Source: Paraniabella defluvii
Lineage (GTDB): Bacteria > Bacteroidota > Bacteroidia > Chitinophagales > Chitinophagaceae
DNA length: 64,000 nucleotides
Direction of reading: 5' to 3'
Assembly: GCA_019316985.1 (NCBI GenBank)
Contig: CP079215.1
Span: 1,674,001 to 1,738,000, forward strand
Below are positions 32,057 through 44,581 of the stretch, one piece after another. The translations under genes were made by a program, and so were the position numbers. How positions within the stretch are numbered: position 1 is the first letter of the stretch; every line of letters begins with the position of its first letter. The notes under the pieces were generated by a model, which was given only the letters and a program-made list of their open reading frames with translations, had not been told where the DNA came from and made no database searches.

Positions 32057-33222
32057 TTAGTTTACGGCTTTTAACGTACCATTCAGATACTTCAGATAGT
32101 ACAGTTTTTTATTTTCGTAGTGGCTTATTTTCCCATTCAGGTAATCGGGCTGTATGTCCATATCAAAGAAGGTGCGGTACTCTGATCCGGCCAGCTTTTT
32201 ATTAATATCCTTACCATAACGATTCAATAAGTGACCGAACCGGTAGGTGAGCCCGTACCCCTGAAAACCAGGTCGCTGGGAGATGCATACATTTTCTTGC
32301 TGTAGTAAGTGGTAATAGACCGGCTGGCAGCGTCTGTTTTAGGGTTAAAAAAGGCGTGCTATAAATAATTTCCACTCCTTTATACTCACTCTTTCCAAGA
32401 CCGATATTTTCCCAGGTAGGCATTCCTATCACGGTTAGCGATGCAAAATTTTTGATGTTGGCAGCCAGTTGCTTCAACACTTTACTTCCAAACTCGGTAT
32501 CCAATGAACCTACCACGTATAAACCCGCCTGGGGGGCTGCGTAGTTGTACCCAGGGCTTTTAGCGCTACCTCATCGTTCACCTCCTGAAAACGGAGCTTT
32601 ACAGAATCCTTGTAGTATTTGTTTAATGTTTCCAATACAGAACGGATATAGGGGTCGGAACTGGTTTTGCGGGTAATTACCGTTACCTGGCGGCCTGCGT
32701 AATTCTTTTTCATGTAGTTGTACAAACCTTCCAGCTGCGTTTGTATAGTGGGGTTCAGCACAACAAAGTACGGATTGTCGGTAGCATTGGCATCGTTTGG
32801 TACGGTTGCGTTCAATACTGTTATTTTCTTATCTGCCCCCAGCCTTGCCAGAGTGGTAAGATCGGCCAGGCTGCAGTTGGCGATAATCAGCTCTACACCG
32901 TCGGCAGCGCATTTACTAAACTGCTGCTCAAGCGTTTCCCGCGTTGACTTTGAATCATATACATACACATCCAGCGGTATATTTAAAGCGTTGAGCGAGT
33001 CGATAGCCAACGCCGCCCCATGGTAAAATTCAGCCCGTTTATGGAAGATTTGGGAAAGCTTTTACCAGAGTACCTGTAGCTGCCTACATTATCGAAAGCC
33101 TCGTCGATGTAAAGCGGTGTAAAAATCGCCAGCTTATGCCTTGAACCGTTGGTAACAACAGGCTGCGCGAAAACTGAAAAAACTACAACAAGAGTTAATA
33201 GACTTAGAAGCGTTTTCTTCAT
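32057..33222 (-). CDS. Periplasmic binding protein type 1-like protein
   Basis: About 390 residues with a signal peptide (LLSLLTLVVVFSVFAQ). The mature part starts KLAIFTPLYIDEAF, continues GAALAIDSL and LDVYVYDSKSTRET, and later has NPYFVVLNPTIQTQLEGLYN and YAGRQVTVITRK. This alternation is that of type 1 periplasmic-binding folds, as in Leu/Ile/Val-binding proteins and LivK-like domains. In Bacteroidota such proteins often lack a cognate ABC transporter and may act with peptidoglycan-binding LysM proteins. Frames break near 33035, 32535 and 32330. No permease genes are present. It lies about 160 bp downstream of guaA on the same strand. Confidence 0.78.
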
Positions 33223-33384
33223 GGTAAGGTTTATTTATTTACCGGCCTCAAACACCATCTTATGCACCTGGCTTACAGGATATAAGACAGTGAAGCCGCT
33301 TTTACCGGCCCGGCCCATGTACAGGTATCACACTGGGAACCGAAAAAACTGCAATCCCGCAATACCAACAAGCACATTCATTTG

Positions 33385-34919
33385 TTACTCCCACTCTATA
33401 GTTGCGGGAGGCTTACTGCTTATATCATACACTACGCGATTGATACCACGTACATTATTAATGATTTCGTTACTCACATCTGCCAGGAAATCGTAGGGTA
33501 AATGTGCCCAATCGGCGGTCATTCCATCCACGCTTGTCACGGCGCGCAAAGCTACCGTAAACTCATAAGTACGCTCATCGCCCATTACGCCCACGCTTTT
33601 TACCGGTAACAAGATCGTTCCAGCCTGCCAAACCGTTGCATAAAGCCCCGTTTCTTTTAAAGCATTGGTGTAAATATGATCTGCTTCCTGCAATAATCGC
33701 ACCTTTTCTTCGGTTACTTCTCCCAATATCCGAATAGCAAGGCCGGGACCAGGAAAGGATGGCGATCGATAAGATTTGCCGGGATGCCCAGCTCACGCCC
33801 TACTTTTCTAACTTCATCTTTAAATAGGTAGCGTAGTGGCTCTACCAGCTCCATTTTCATAGTAGCCGGCAACCCACCAACATTATGGTGCGATTTAATG
33901 GTTACAGAAGGCCCATGCACCGACACACTTTCAATCACATCTGGATAAATGGTGCCCTGCCCTAATAATTCTATATCTTCCAGCTTGGCAGCTTCCTGCT
34001 GAAACACCTCAATAAATAAGCGGCCAATAATTTTTTCTTTTTGCTTCAGGATCAGGATTATCTTTCAGTTCGTCGTAAAACATCTTGCTGGCATTAACCC
34101 TGTAACATTCAGGCCCAGCTGTTTATACGTTTCCAGCACATCTTCAAACTCATTCTTGCGCAATACCCCGTTATCCACAAATATGCCATGCAATTTGTCG
34201 CCGATAGCCTTATGAATTAAAGTGGCAGCCACGGTACTGTCTACGCCCCCGCTTAAAGCCATGATAACCTGGCGATCGCCAATTTGTTGTTTAAGTGCTG
34301 CTACAGTATCGGTAATAAAGTGGGCTGGCGTCCAATCCTGGGCACAGCCGCAGATGTTTACCAGGAAGTTCTTTAAGATCTGCTTTCCTTCGGTGCTGTG
34401 GTATACTTCCGGGTGAAACTGCAGCCCATATAAAGGGTTATTTCCTGCTTATGGCTGAAAGCTGCCACAGGGATGCTGTCGGTAGTAGCCAGAACTTCGA
34501 ACCCTTCGGGAAGCTCCAGAATACTGTCGCCGTGGCTCATCCACACCTGGCTTTTTACACTCACCCCATGCATCAGCACATCCGTTTCGTCGCTCACCGA
34601 CATAGACGCACGGCCATATTCACGCTTGCTGCTTTTTTTCAACCCGGCCACCATAGGTTTTGGCCGTAAGTTGCGCCCCATAGCAAATACCCAGTACCGG
34701 CAGCTCTTTTACTATATCTTTTACGCCAATAACGGGTGCATTTGGGTCGTTTACCGAAAACGGAGAGCCTGAAAGAATAATTCCTTTTAAATTGCTATCG
34801 ATTTCGAATGGTTTTGAGTAGGGTATGATTTCGCAGTAAACATTGGCTTCACGTACTGCCCTTGCGATAAGCTGGGTATATTGAGAGCCAAAATCGAGAA
34901 TAAGTATCCTTTCCGTCAT
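33385..34919 (-). CDS. guaA: GMP synthase (glutamine-hydrolysing)
   Basis: GuaA converts XMP to GMP using glutamine and ATP. The class I amidotransferase domain shows the nucleophile C79 in LGICYGAQ and the His/Glu region [11 protein letters not shown]. The ATP-pyrophosphatase domain has [18 protein letters not shown]. The C-terminal dimerisation domain ends [19 protein letters not shown], as expected. Frames break near 34625, 34440, 34085, 34040 and 33765. About 510 residues, the normal length. guaB, the preceding pathway enzyme, lies about 1.3 kb upstream on the same strand but in a separate transcript. Confidence 0.97.
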
Positions 34920-35047
34920 AGTGCGGCGAAGGTAATATTAATTTGAGATTCCAACCCGATCAACCGAGGCAAGTTTTCAATTTAGATTTGATTTTAATAA
35001 ATAATAAATATCTTAACACCTATTCGATAACTAATTAAACAGAAGAT

Positions 35048-35766
35048 ATGAAATACTTAGGCTTAATATTACTAACAGCTTTTGCAATAGGTTCCTGCAA
35101 TATTATCGACAGTGAACGTATTAAAGGCAATGGCAATATCATTTCAAAAACTTATAATCTTAAAGATTTTTCAAATCTCGACCTTGGATCGAGCATGGAC
35201 GTTTATATTACACAATCTGCCGATTACAGTGTAAAAATAGAAACCGATGAAAATCTTTTTGCGCATCTTGACGTGCGGGTGCATGATGGCAATACACTGG
35301 AAGTTGATGTAAAAGATAATTTTAATTTAGACGCCAGCGGCGATGTGAAAGTTTATATATCGGCGCCCTCTCTGGATAAAGTAGATCTTTCAGGTGCTGC
35401 ACAATTACATACGGAGGGTAAGTTTGCGCAGGATAAAAAGATAGTATTCGACTTATCCGGTGCATCCAGCGGAAATATTTCGGTAAGGGCTCCGCTGGTT
35501 GAGCTGGAAGCTTCCGGCGCCAGCACTTTAACGGTAGATGGCGAGTGCAAAGATGTAAAGCCGGCGCTTCCGGCGCTTCTACCATTAACGCTTTTGATCT
35601 GAAATCCGAAAATGCAGATGTGGAGGCTTCCGGGGCAAGTACCGTACGTGTTTTTAGCAGCCTGAAACTGAATGCCAGGTCGCATGGCGCCAGCTCTGTT
35701 AAATACAAGGGCAATCCGCAGGTTACACAGGATGTGAGTGGGGCGAGCAGTGTAGGAAAGGAGTAA
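35048..35766 (+). CDS. Head GIN domain (DUF2807) lipoprotein
   Basis: About 239 residues. The lipobox ends at C17 (FAIGSC). The mature chain is the auto-transporter-like head GIN domain, beginning IKGNGNIISKTYNLKDFSNL with SMDVYITQSADYSVKIETDE. It is a repetitive beta-helix in which DLSGAAQL, DLSGASSG, LEASGAST, VEASGAST and DVSGASSV recur at regular spacing. The frame breaks once near 35560. The fold is probably a surface or periplasmic beta-solenoid; its function is not known. The plus-strand terminator at 35833-35857 lies inside the 3' end of the opposing gene. Confidence 0.88.
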
Positions 35767-35813
35767 GACGACAACAGCGAATAGATACTGCTAAGCGCAG
35801 TAGGAATGCAATA

Positions 35814-36092
35814 TTATTTTTTATCAGAATGGCCCAGGCTCATGCCTGGGTTTATTTTATCCCGCAGGAGTTGTTTTAGTTCTTTAACCTCTATAAAACC
35901 TCCGTTAGTTTTCCGATCAAAAACCAATTGCCTGTCTACATAAATGGTAAATACCCCGCTGATATTGCCGGGCTTCAGGGTAACGGCTTCTACAAAATCA
36001 GTAAAAGTAGTTAAAAACTCCTGTGCCATATAGGCAGCCCGCAGCATCCAGCCACATTTGGGGCAGTACTCTATAGTAATAGTTGGTTTCAT
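35814..36092 (-). CDS. SelT/SelW/SelH-type Rdx family protein
   Basis: 92 residues, intact. The N-terminus TITIEYCPKCGW carries a CxxC redox motif (C10, C13), in the position where vertebrate selenoprotein W has CxxU. The rest (AAYMAQEFLTTF, VTLKPGNISGVFTIYVD, GGFIEVKELKQLLRD) follows the short thioredoxin-like Rdx fold. The family is thought to take part in thiol redox reactions, but its physiological partner is unknown. Confidence 0.85.
   Translation of the reverse strand: MKPTITIEYCPKCGWMLRAAYMAQEFLTTFTDFVEAVTLKPGNISGVFTIYVDRQLVFDRKTNGGFIEVKELKQLLRDKINPGMSLGHSDKK
35833..35857 (+). terminator. Terminator of the DUF2807 gene
   Basis: CCCAGGC-TCAT-GCCTGGG followed by TTTATTTTA forms a strong plus-strand intrinsic terminator 67 bases after the DUF2807 stop. 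It overlaps the last codons of the opposing Rdx gene. Confidence 0.75.
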
Positions 36093-36189
36093 GATGTAAG
36101 TATCGAAAGCAAAAAAAGAAATGGTAAAGCTGGCGCTTTTAAAAAGCTCTTAACCACGCTTCCGTTTGTTATACGCACCCCTGCTATAT

Positions 36190-36234
36190 AAATAAAAGGC
36201 TGATATGTTGACGAGAATTCTGATCAACATATCA
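36190..36234 (-). terminator. Rho-independent terminator of guaB
   Basis: On the minus strand TGATATGTTGA and TCAACATATCA form an 11-base perfect stem around TCAGAATTCTCG, followed by GCCTTTTATTTAT. It begins 17 bases after the guaB stop. Confidence 0.8.
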
Positions 36235-36251
36235 ACCAGTGAACTAACAAA

Positions 36252-37743
<1,492 letters not shown>

Positions 37744-37746
37744 GTG

Positions 37747-37754
37747 CAAAATTA
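37747..37754 (-). promoter_or_regulatory. Putative -7 promoter element of guaB
   Basis: On the minus strand TAATTTTG is separated from the guaB ATG by only CAC. It would give a leaderless or nearly leaderless transcript. Confidence 0.45.
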
Positions 37755-37925
37755 AGGGAATGACAATGAACTGTAAAATCGAAAATAAAGAATGCCTGTT
37801 ATTCAACCGGCACACAACCTTATATCCCCTAATTTTGTTTGTTTGTCAGTCGCTTGTACGCGACGGGCATTTGTCAAGCGTTTGTCCATCTTTTATATAG
37901 GCTTTATATTCTCGAACATCTAACC

Positions 37926-37933
37926 TACATTTG
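37926..37933 (+). promoter_or_regulatory. Putative -7 promoter element of zwf
   Basis: TACATTTG fits TAnnTTTG and lies 48 bases before the zwf ATG at 37982. Confidence 0.4.
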
Positions 37934-37981
37934 CCGGATAACAACGTGTTGATCCACTCTTTTAAGAGTAAAACCTTTAGC

Positions 37982-39504
37982 ATGCAAAGAGATTTAGAAA
38001 ACAGAAAGCCCAAAGCTACCATCCTTTTTATTTTTTGTGGTAGTGGCGACCTTAACCAACGCAAACTAACTCCTGCCCTCTTCAATTTATGTATAGATGG
38101 GCTGATGCCGGAAAAATTTGCCATTATTGGCACTGGCAGAACGGATTATAGTAACGAGAAGTTCAGAGATCATTTACTGGGAGGTATTAAAGAATTTTCG
38201 CGTCGTAAAGAAAATCCACCCGGCAGCTGGGAAGCTTTTTCTGAGCATATTTCTTATTTACGAATGGATGTGGACCAACCGGCGTCGTATGAGCCAATTA
38301 AAGAAATGATTGCCCAATACGAAGCGGAGTGGGGCAATGCGGCGGAGGTCATCTTTTACCTGGCCGTAGCGCCACAACTGGTTCCGGAAATTACCACCAA
38401 CCTGCATGGCTTGCAGTTAGAAAAATCGAAAGACTGCATGCGTATTGTAGTAGAAAACCTTTTGGGCACGACCTCAAGAGCTCCAGGGAGCTGAATAAAC
38501 TGCTCACTGATATGTTTGACGAAAGCCAGATATATCGTATCGACCATTACTTAGGAAAAGATACGGTGCAGAATATCCTGGCACTTCGTTTTGCCAACGC
38601 CCTGTTTGAGCCTTTATGGAATAGTAATTATATTGACCATGTACAGATTACGGCCTCCGAAACTGTAGGCGTAGAAGATCGTGGGGGCTACTATGAGCGC
38701 TCAGGAGCATTGCGCGATATGGTACAGAACCATATTTTACAATTACTATGCATGGTGGCCATGGAAGCACCGGTATCTTTTAATGCCGATGAGATCCGCA
38801 ACAAAAAATCGGATGTATTGAACGCGATTCGTAAGATCAAAAAGAAGATGTGCAGAAATACGCCGTTCGTGGACAGTACTCCCAGGGATGGATGCAGGGC
38901 AAAGAAGAAAAAGCTTATCGTGACGAAAAGGAGTCAATCCCAATTCAGGTGTAGAAACATTTGCTGCAGTAAAGTTTTATGTAGACAACTGGCGTTGGCA
39001 GGGAGTACCTTTTACGTTCGTACCGGTAAATTCCTGAAAGAAAAAACCACGCTGATCACGATACAGTTTAAAGAAGGACCCAAATACGCTTTCCCGGCAG
39101 AAGCATCTGAAACCTGGCGTTCCAACAGGCTCACTATTAGTATTCAACCTGAAATGGATATCCGCCTGAGATTCCAGGCAAAGCGCCCCGGACAAACCAT
39201 GTCATTGAATCCAGTAAACATGGTATTCAGCTACAATGAAACTTTCCAGGAACCTCAACCCGAAGCATATGAAACCCTGCTGCTGGACGCAATGATGGGT
39301 AACCCCACCCAGTTTATGCGTGGCGACCAGGTAGAAATTGCATGGGAAGTAATAGAACCGATTCTGGAAGCCTGGGAAAAGCGACCACCGGTAGATTTTC
39401 CCAACTATGCGCCCGGAAGCTGGGGACCTGAAGACGCAGAAGCTCTGATTGCCAAAGACGGCAGAAACTGGATCACCTTACCTCCGGGAAAGAAAGAACA
39501 CTAA
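37982..39504 (+). CDS. zwf: Glucose-6-phosphate 1-dehydrogenase
   Basis: The first enzyme of the oxidative pentose-phosphate pathway, about 508 residues. The active-site motif RIDHYLGKD and the NADP-binding [15 protein letters not shown] are present, and the C-terminus has [17 protein letters not shown]. The frame breaks near 38462. A second problem is hidden: three losses near 38841, 38931 and 39010 add up to one codon, so the reading frame stays open. About 55 residues between KIKK and FYVRTGKF therefore read as unrelated Lys/Cys-rich sequence; the correct version contains [15 protein letters not shown] and [17 protein letters not shown]. The first Rossmann glycine reads Cys (IFCGSGDL), probably another miscall in TTTTTTGTGG. 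The gnd gene lies about 12 kb away. Confidence 0.96.
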
Positions 39505-39526
39505 TATTTTACTTTCCAGCATATAT

Positions 39527-39563
39527 AAAATGGCAGCAACTTATCAATATTGCTGCCATTTTT
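39527..39563 (+). terminator. Rho-independent terminator of zwf
   Basis: AAAATGGCAGCAA and TTGCTGCCATTTT form a 13-base perfect stem with a 10-base loop, ending in TTTTTATTTATC. Strong, and possibly active in both directions. Confidence 0.85.
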
Positions 39564-39627
39564 ATTTATCTCAGCGTGCCATATATCAATACTTTATAAA
39601 ACGCCATCACCCAATATTTTAACAAAA

Positions 39628-39635
39628 TAGCTTTG
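39628..39635 (+). promoter_or_regulatory. Putative -7 promoter element of the S41 peptidase gene
   Basis: TAGCTTTG fits TAnnTTTG, 37 bases before the ATG at 39673. Confidence 0.4.
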
Positions 39636-39672
39636 CGGTTCATCTGTAACTTAGTCGTCTAAACTACTACCG

Positions 39673-41957
39673 ATGAGACATTTTGCTTTCCTTTTTGTAT
39701 TGATATCCGTATCGCTAGGCCTTAATGCACAAACCAGCCAGCAACAAAAAAATATGATCGCTTTCGCAAAGCTGTATGGCTATGTGAAATATTTTCATCC
39801 TTCAGACGAAGCAGCAGCTTTAGATTGGGACCGGTTTGCTATTTATGGAGCGGGTAAAGTTCTTCAGGCACCTTCTGATGCCGAACTTACCTCCACTTTA
39901 CAAAAGCTCTTTCATCCATTTGCACCCTCCATTCAAATCGGCAAAAATCCCGTTTTCAAAAAAAAGCCTGATTACCCCTGCTGATAAAAACTACTACAAA
40001 CCAACATTCTGGTTTCACACCGGAGTTGGATTATCAGACAACCCTATATATTCCAGTGTTAGGTTAAACCGGCCGCAGATGGCTAAAAAGGCCGGCCATC
40101 AGGCTTCGCGCCTTTTACCCAGGCAATAGATGCATTAGCCCTGCGGGGAAAGGAAATAAAAATGACAGGCCGCATGAAAGCAGATGTTGCAGAAAACGGC
40201 AGCGGGCATTTCTGGCTCAGAGTAGACAGAGAGGATAAAAAAATGGGATTCTTCTACAATATGGACGATAAGCCTGTTATTAAAAGTGAATGGCAATCTT
40301 ACGAGTTTACGGGCAAGGTAGATGCCGATGCCCAACAAATATACTTTGGTGGATTTTTGAAAGGAGAAGGCGCTGTATGGGCAGATGATATCAAACTTTT
40401 TGAAAGAGATAACGAAGGGGATAACTGGCGCCCGGTGACCATAAAAAATGGCGGGTTTGAAACGGCCGGCCAGAACAGCAATGCCGAAGGATGGTTTACC
40501 GGGCCGGTAGAAGGTTATAAATACGCTGTTAATCTTTCCGGCAATAATAAAATACTTGAAATTACTAACAACAATTCAGCAGCTCAACCAGACCCTTCTT
40601 CTATAACAATAACAACTTCTGTAAATTATAAAGCTTCTCCTGAACCCGGCAAAGTAGCAAATGCGCAACTTGGCGCAAACATTGAAGCTATTATCCCCAT
40701 CGTTCTGTACTGTACCACAGAGCATACCTATCCGGCCGGTAGTACTGAAAACTTAGCAATCTTAAGGAAAGAAATAAATGCTTTTTTAACGAACACAGAA
40801 CTGCCAATAGCCTGGCGCTCAGGTTGGGCGATGTGGTAATTGCCTGGAACATCTTCAGACATTTTTTTCCTTATTGGAGCGACGCCTCGCAAAATGCAGA
40901 TGCAATATTAGATAAAGCCATCGCCAAATCCTTCACCGATCAAACGCCTCTTGAATTTAAAGAAACACTGCTTCAAATGACCGAACCGTTGAACGATGGT
41001 CATATCTGGGTAAACTTAAATAACGACGCATCAAACGCTTACACCCTCCCTGTTCAATTTGATTGGGTAGAAGGGAAAGTGGTTGTAGACAAGGTTCTTG
41101 ATAAAACTGTGGGAGACGTTCAGCCCGGCGATATAGTAGATAAAATAAATGGCAAAAGCGCTGCAACCGTTTACCGAGAAAAAATGAGCTTAATTTCGGG
41201 GTCTCCCCAATGGAAATCACATCGTGCTATAAATGACTTAGCAACAGGTGTACAAAACAGTGCCATTAACCTTACCCTGCTGCGTAATAATAAAATTATC
41301 GATCAACAATTACATAGAAGCGATAATCTGGGGAAGTATTACGGGGCAATAAATAATCTCAGAAGAAAGAGCGGAAAAATTACCAATGATGTTTATTACC
41401 TCGACCTGAATACAATTTCTAAAGACACTATTGATAGCTGGGCTCATGACCTGGCCAGGGCAAAAGGAATTATTTGCGACCTCCGCGGTTATCCCAACGG
41501 CAACCACAATCTTATCAATTATCTGATGAAAACAGGTGAAGACACCAAATGGATGTTTATCCCTAAAACAGCTTATCCCGATCAGCAAAAAATTGAATTC
41601 AGAGCATCCGGATGGAATATGCAACCTCAGCAACCTGCTCTTACAGGCAAAGTAGTCTTCATAACCGACGGCAGGGCTATCAGTTATGCCGAAAGCTATA
41701 TGGGTTTTATCAAAGACTTCAAGCTGGCTACCATAATAGGTCAACCTACAGCAGGTACCAATGGTAATGTCAATCCCTTTACGTTACCAGGTGGGTATAG
41801 TATCTCCTGGACCGGCATGCTGGTTAAAAACCACGATGGTAGCACGCATCACATTAAAGGTATTGTACCCGACGTTCCTCTTGAACGAACATTGAAAGGT
41901 GTTGCTGAAGGACGAGATGAGTTTTATGAAAAAGCAGTTCAGATCATACAGCAATAG
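39673..41957 (+). CDS. S41 family peptidase, secreted
   Basis: About 762 residues with a signal peptide (FAFLFVLISVSLGLNAQ). The N-terminal part has KLYGYVKYFHPSDEAAALDW, seen in Bacteroidota S41 (tail-specific protease-like) proteins. A carbohydrate-binding-like beta-sandwich follows, containing EWQSYEFTGKVDADAQQIYF. The PDZ/S41 region has GDVQPGDIVDKINGK, then GKVVFITDGRAISYAESYMG with the likely catalytic Ser, then IGQPTAGTNGNVNPFTLPGG. Frames break near 39985, 40105 and 40805. S41 proteases cleave near C-termini. This two-part form, with an extra N-terminal helical domain, is of unknown substrate. Confidence 0.87.
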
Positions 41958-41980
41958 CTTAGTTATGGCTTTATAGCAAG

Positions 41981-42006
41981 CTTTTCAAAGTTTATTCTTT
42001 GAAAAG
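41981..42006. other. AT-rich perfect hairpin before the DUF5686 gene
   Basis: CTTTTCAAAG and CTTTGAAAAG form a 10-base perfect stem with a TTTATT loop, 24 bases after the S41 stop and 35 before the DUF5686 start. It may be a weak terminator or a leader element. Confidence 0.4.
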
Positions 42007-42041
42007 AGTAACCTTTGACATGCTTATACGAAATAGCTTTA

Positions 42042-44525
42042 ATGAGAAAATTTACCTTAGCCTTCCTGTTGGCCGCTTTAGCTTTCACCAAAACGCATGC
42101 AGCTAAAATACAGGGATTTATTAAAGAGGAGCATGGAAGCCCTTTGGCCTATGCCACTGTAACGGTAAAGGGAACACCATCGGGCACCACCGCCAACAGC
42201 AAGGGCTTTTATGCTTTAGATTTAAAGCCCGGCAACTATACATTGCAGTTCGAATACATAGGGTTTGTTACTGTTGAAAAAATAATTGAAGTAGCGGATA
42301 AAGACCGGGAGCTCAACGTAATATTAGTCACCAACCAAAACCTGATGGGAGAAGTAACCGTAAAAGCCAAAGGAGAAGACCCGGCCTACCGTATCATCCG
42401 GCAGGCAATCAAAAACGAACTTACTATCAGCGTCAAACCGACTCGCTTTCTGTAGACATTTATTTGAAAGGCATTATTAGAACCCTCTCGATTCCGGGCA
42501 AATTCTTTGGTCAGAAAATTGAACGCGATGGTTCAGATGGCTCGACTCTGCCGGCAAGGGCGTATTAATGCTGTCAGAGTCTAATCTTTTGTTAGATGAG
42601 GTACAGCCCAATCAATCGAAGATAACCGTGCGATCCAGTTTCAGCCGGGGCGATAATATGGGATTAAATTTTTCAAAAGTCACTTCCTTCTACACCAATA
42701 ACGTAAATATATTTGATGTTAATAGCTCATCGCGCGGCTTTATATCACCTATTGCCGATGGAGCGTTGAACTTCTATAAGTACAAACTCCTGAATACTTA
42801 TACAAGAGAGGGTGTTACTATTAAAACCATTAAGGTTATTCCTAAAAGAAAGCACGAACCTTTGTTCTCCGGAAATATAGAAATAGCCGAGGGCAGCTGG
42901 CGCATTTACAGCTTAGACCTCCTGCTGACAAAGGACTACCAGCTGGAGCTGATAGACAGTTTAAAGATCAAACAACTGCATGGTCCTGTTACTCCCGGTA
43001 TCTGGAAAACCAAAAACCAGATCATTTCTATTGGCTTCAATATGTTCAATTTTAAAGGGGTGGGCAGTTTCGTAAATGTTTACAGCAATTACAACCTCCA
43101 TCCTCATTTTTCTCCCGGGTACTTTGATAATATTGTTATGAAATACGACACCGGTTATTATAAAAAGACAGCAGCTTCTGGACACAAAGCCGGCCCGTTA
43201 CCCTGGAAGATGATGAAAAGCGATATTATACTTTCAGAGACAGTATGAATACCGTGCGCGGTAACCGGCCCCAATCATACTATGATTCATTGAGACGCCA
43301 TCAAAAAATTACGTTAACCCGAATATTATGGAGTAACCAGCCCTACAGGTGGTACTCTAACAGATCAACCGCTACCTATCAGTTGAAAGGCTTGATTAAA
43401 GGAGTAGAATATAATTCCGTTGAAGGAGTGGCATTAAAAGTAAACCAGCATTTTAACTATATGCCCAATAAAGGAAATTATAATTACCACGTATTCTGGA
43501 ACATGCGGTATGGTTTTGAAAACCGGCACTTTAATAGTTTTGGCACTTTCATAATTATGGCAAAAGAATACGCTTATCGAAACCGGTACCTGAGCCTTTC
43601 AGGTGGTAAGAGAGTAAGTCAACTCAACAACGACAACCCTATTGACCCTCTCACCAATTCTCTTTATACACTGTTTGCCCGAAGGAATTATATAAAGCTA
43701 TACGAGAACTGGTTTGGAAATATACTGTATCATAACAGGTTTGAAAATGGTTTCAAATTAAATGTGGGCATGAGTTTCGAAGACAGGATTCCTCTTAATA
43801 ACACTTACTCTTTTGGCAAGAGCAAACGCCCTTTCACCCCTAACCATCCCGAAGAACTGGCTGCTGTGTCCTTCAATCGCCACCAGGCATTATTAGCCGA
43901 TATTACGGTAAGCTATCAGCCGGGTCAGAAATATATTCAATATCCTGGCCGGAAAGTATCTGTTGGGTCTGATAAGCCGGTATTTACGCTTAACTATACA
44001 GCGGGCATACCCGATCTTTTAGGCAGTGATGTAAACTATAATAAATGGAAAGCCTCTGTTACTGACAATGTTAACCTCAAATTAGCAGGGCTTTTCAAAT
44101 ATAATATGGGTGTAGGCGGGTTCCTGAATGCTGATAGCTATTCTATCCCGGATATGAAGCATTTCAACGGCAATCGCACTTTTTATAATATAAAATACCT
44201 GAATAGCTTTCAATTAGCGCCTTATTATGCCTATAGTAATGTTGCCAAGTTATATGGTGAGGCTAATATAGAACATCACTTTAACGGCCTTTTGACCAAT
44301 AAAGTACCGTTATTCAATAAGCTGAAATGGAATCTGGTAGCCGGAGGAAATGCCTTTTATGTAACGCAGGATCAATACTATACAGAAGGTTTTGTGGGCC
44401 TGGAAAACATCTTAAAGATGTTTCGTGTCGATTTTATTGCAGGCTACCAGCCCTTGCTCAAAACTCAACTGGGTGTTCGTATAGGGTTTGGAGGATTTTT
44501 AGGTAGCGCTTTCAAAATCGATTAA
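42042..44525 (+). CDS. DUF5686 and carboxypeptidase-regulatory-like outer membrane protein
   Basis: About 830 residues. A signal peptide and a carboxypeptidase-regulatory-like domain (AKIQGFIKEEHGSPLAYATV, GFYALDLKPGNYTLQFEYIG) are followed by the DUF5686 body with GEDPAYRIIRQAIKN. The long C-terminal barrel ends LGVRIGFGGFLGSAFKID. The corrected start is the ATG at 42042 (MRKFTLAFLLAALAF), chosen because it opens the signal peptide. Frames break near 42430, 42535 and 43243. DUF5686 proteins are conserved outer-membrane barrels of Bacteroidota with unknown function. It ends before the bidirectional terminator shared with the metallopeptidase. Confidence 0.88.
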
Positions 44526-44529
44526 TAAA

Positions 44530-44559
44530 AAAGCGGGACTGGAACACCAACCCCGCTTT
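44530..44559. terminator. Bidirectional terminator between DUF5686 and metallopeptidase genes
   Basis: AAAGCGGG and CCCGCTTT pair around a 14-base loop, with AAAAAA on the left and CTTTAAT on the right. On the minus strand the hairpin is followed by TTTTTTATTAA. Confidence 0.75.
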
Positions 44560-44581
44560 AATACTTCCAGGAATCTTTCTG

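Noticed and set aside
38835..39015. A Lys/Cys-rich insertion domain inside glucose-6-phosphate dehydrogenase
   Set aside because: Reading the other frames recovers standard G6PD sequence, so the segment is an artefact of three compensating base losses.
44512..44581. C-terminal extension of the YugP-type protein through the shared terminator
   Set aside because: The frame would read through a strong hairpin into the opposing gene. Adding one G near 44600 gives the usual short end at 44582.
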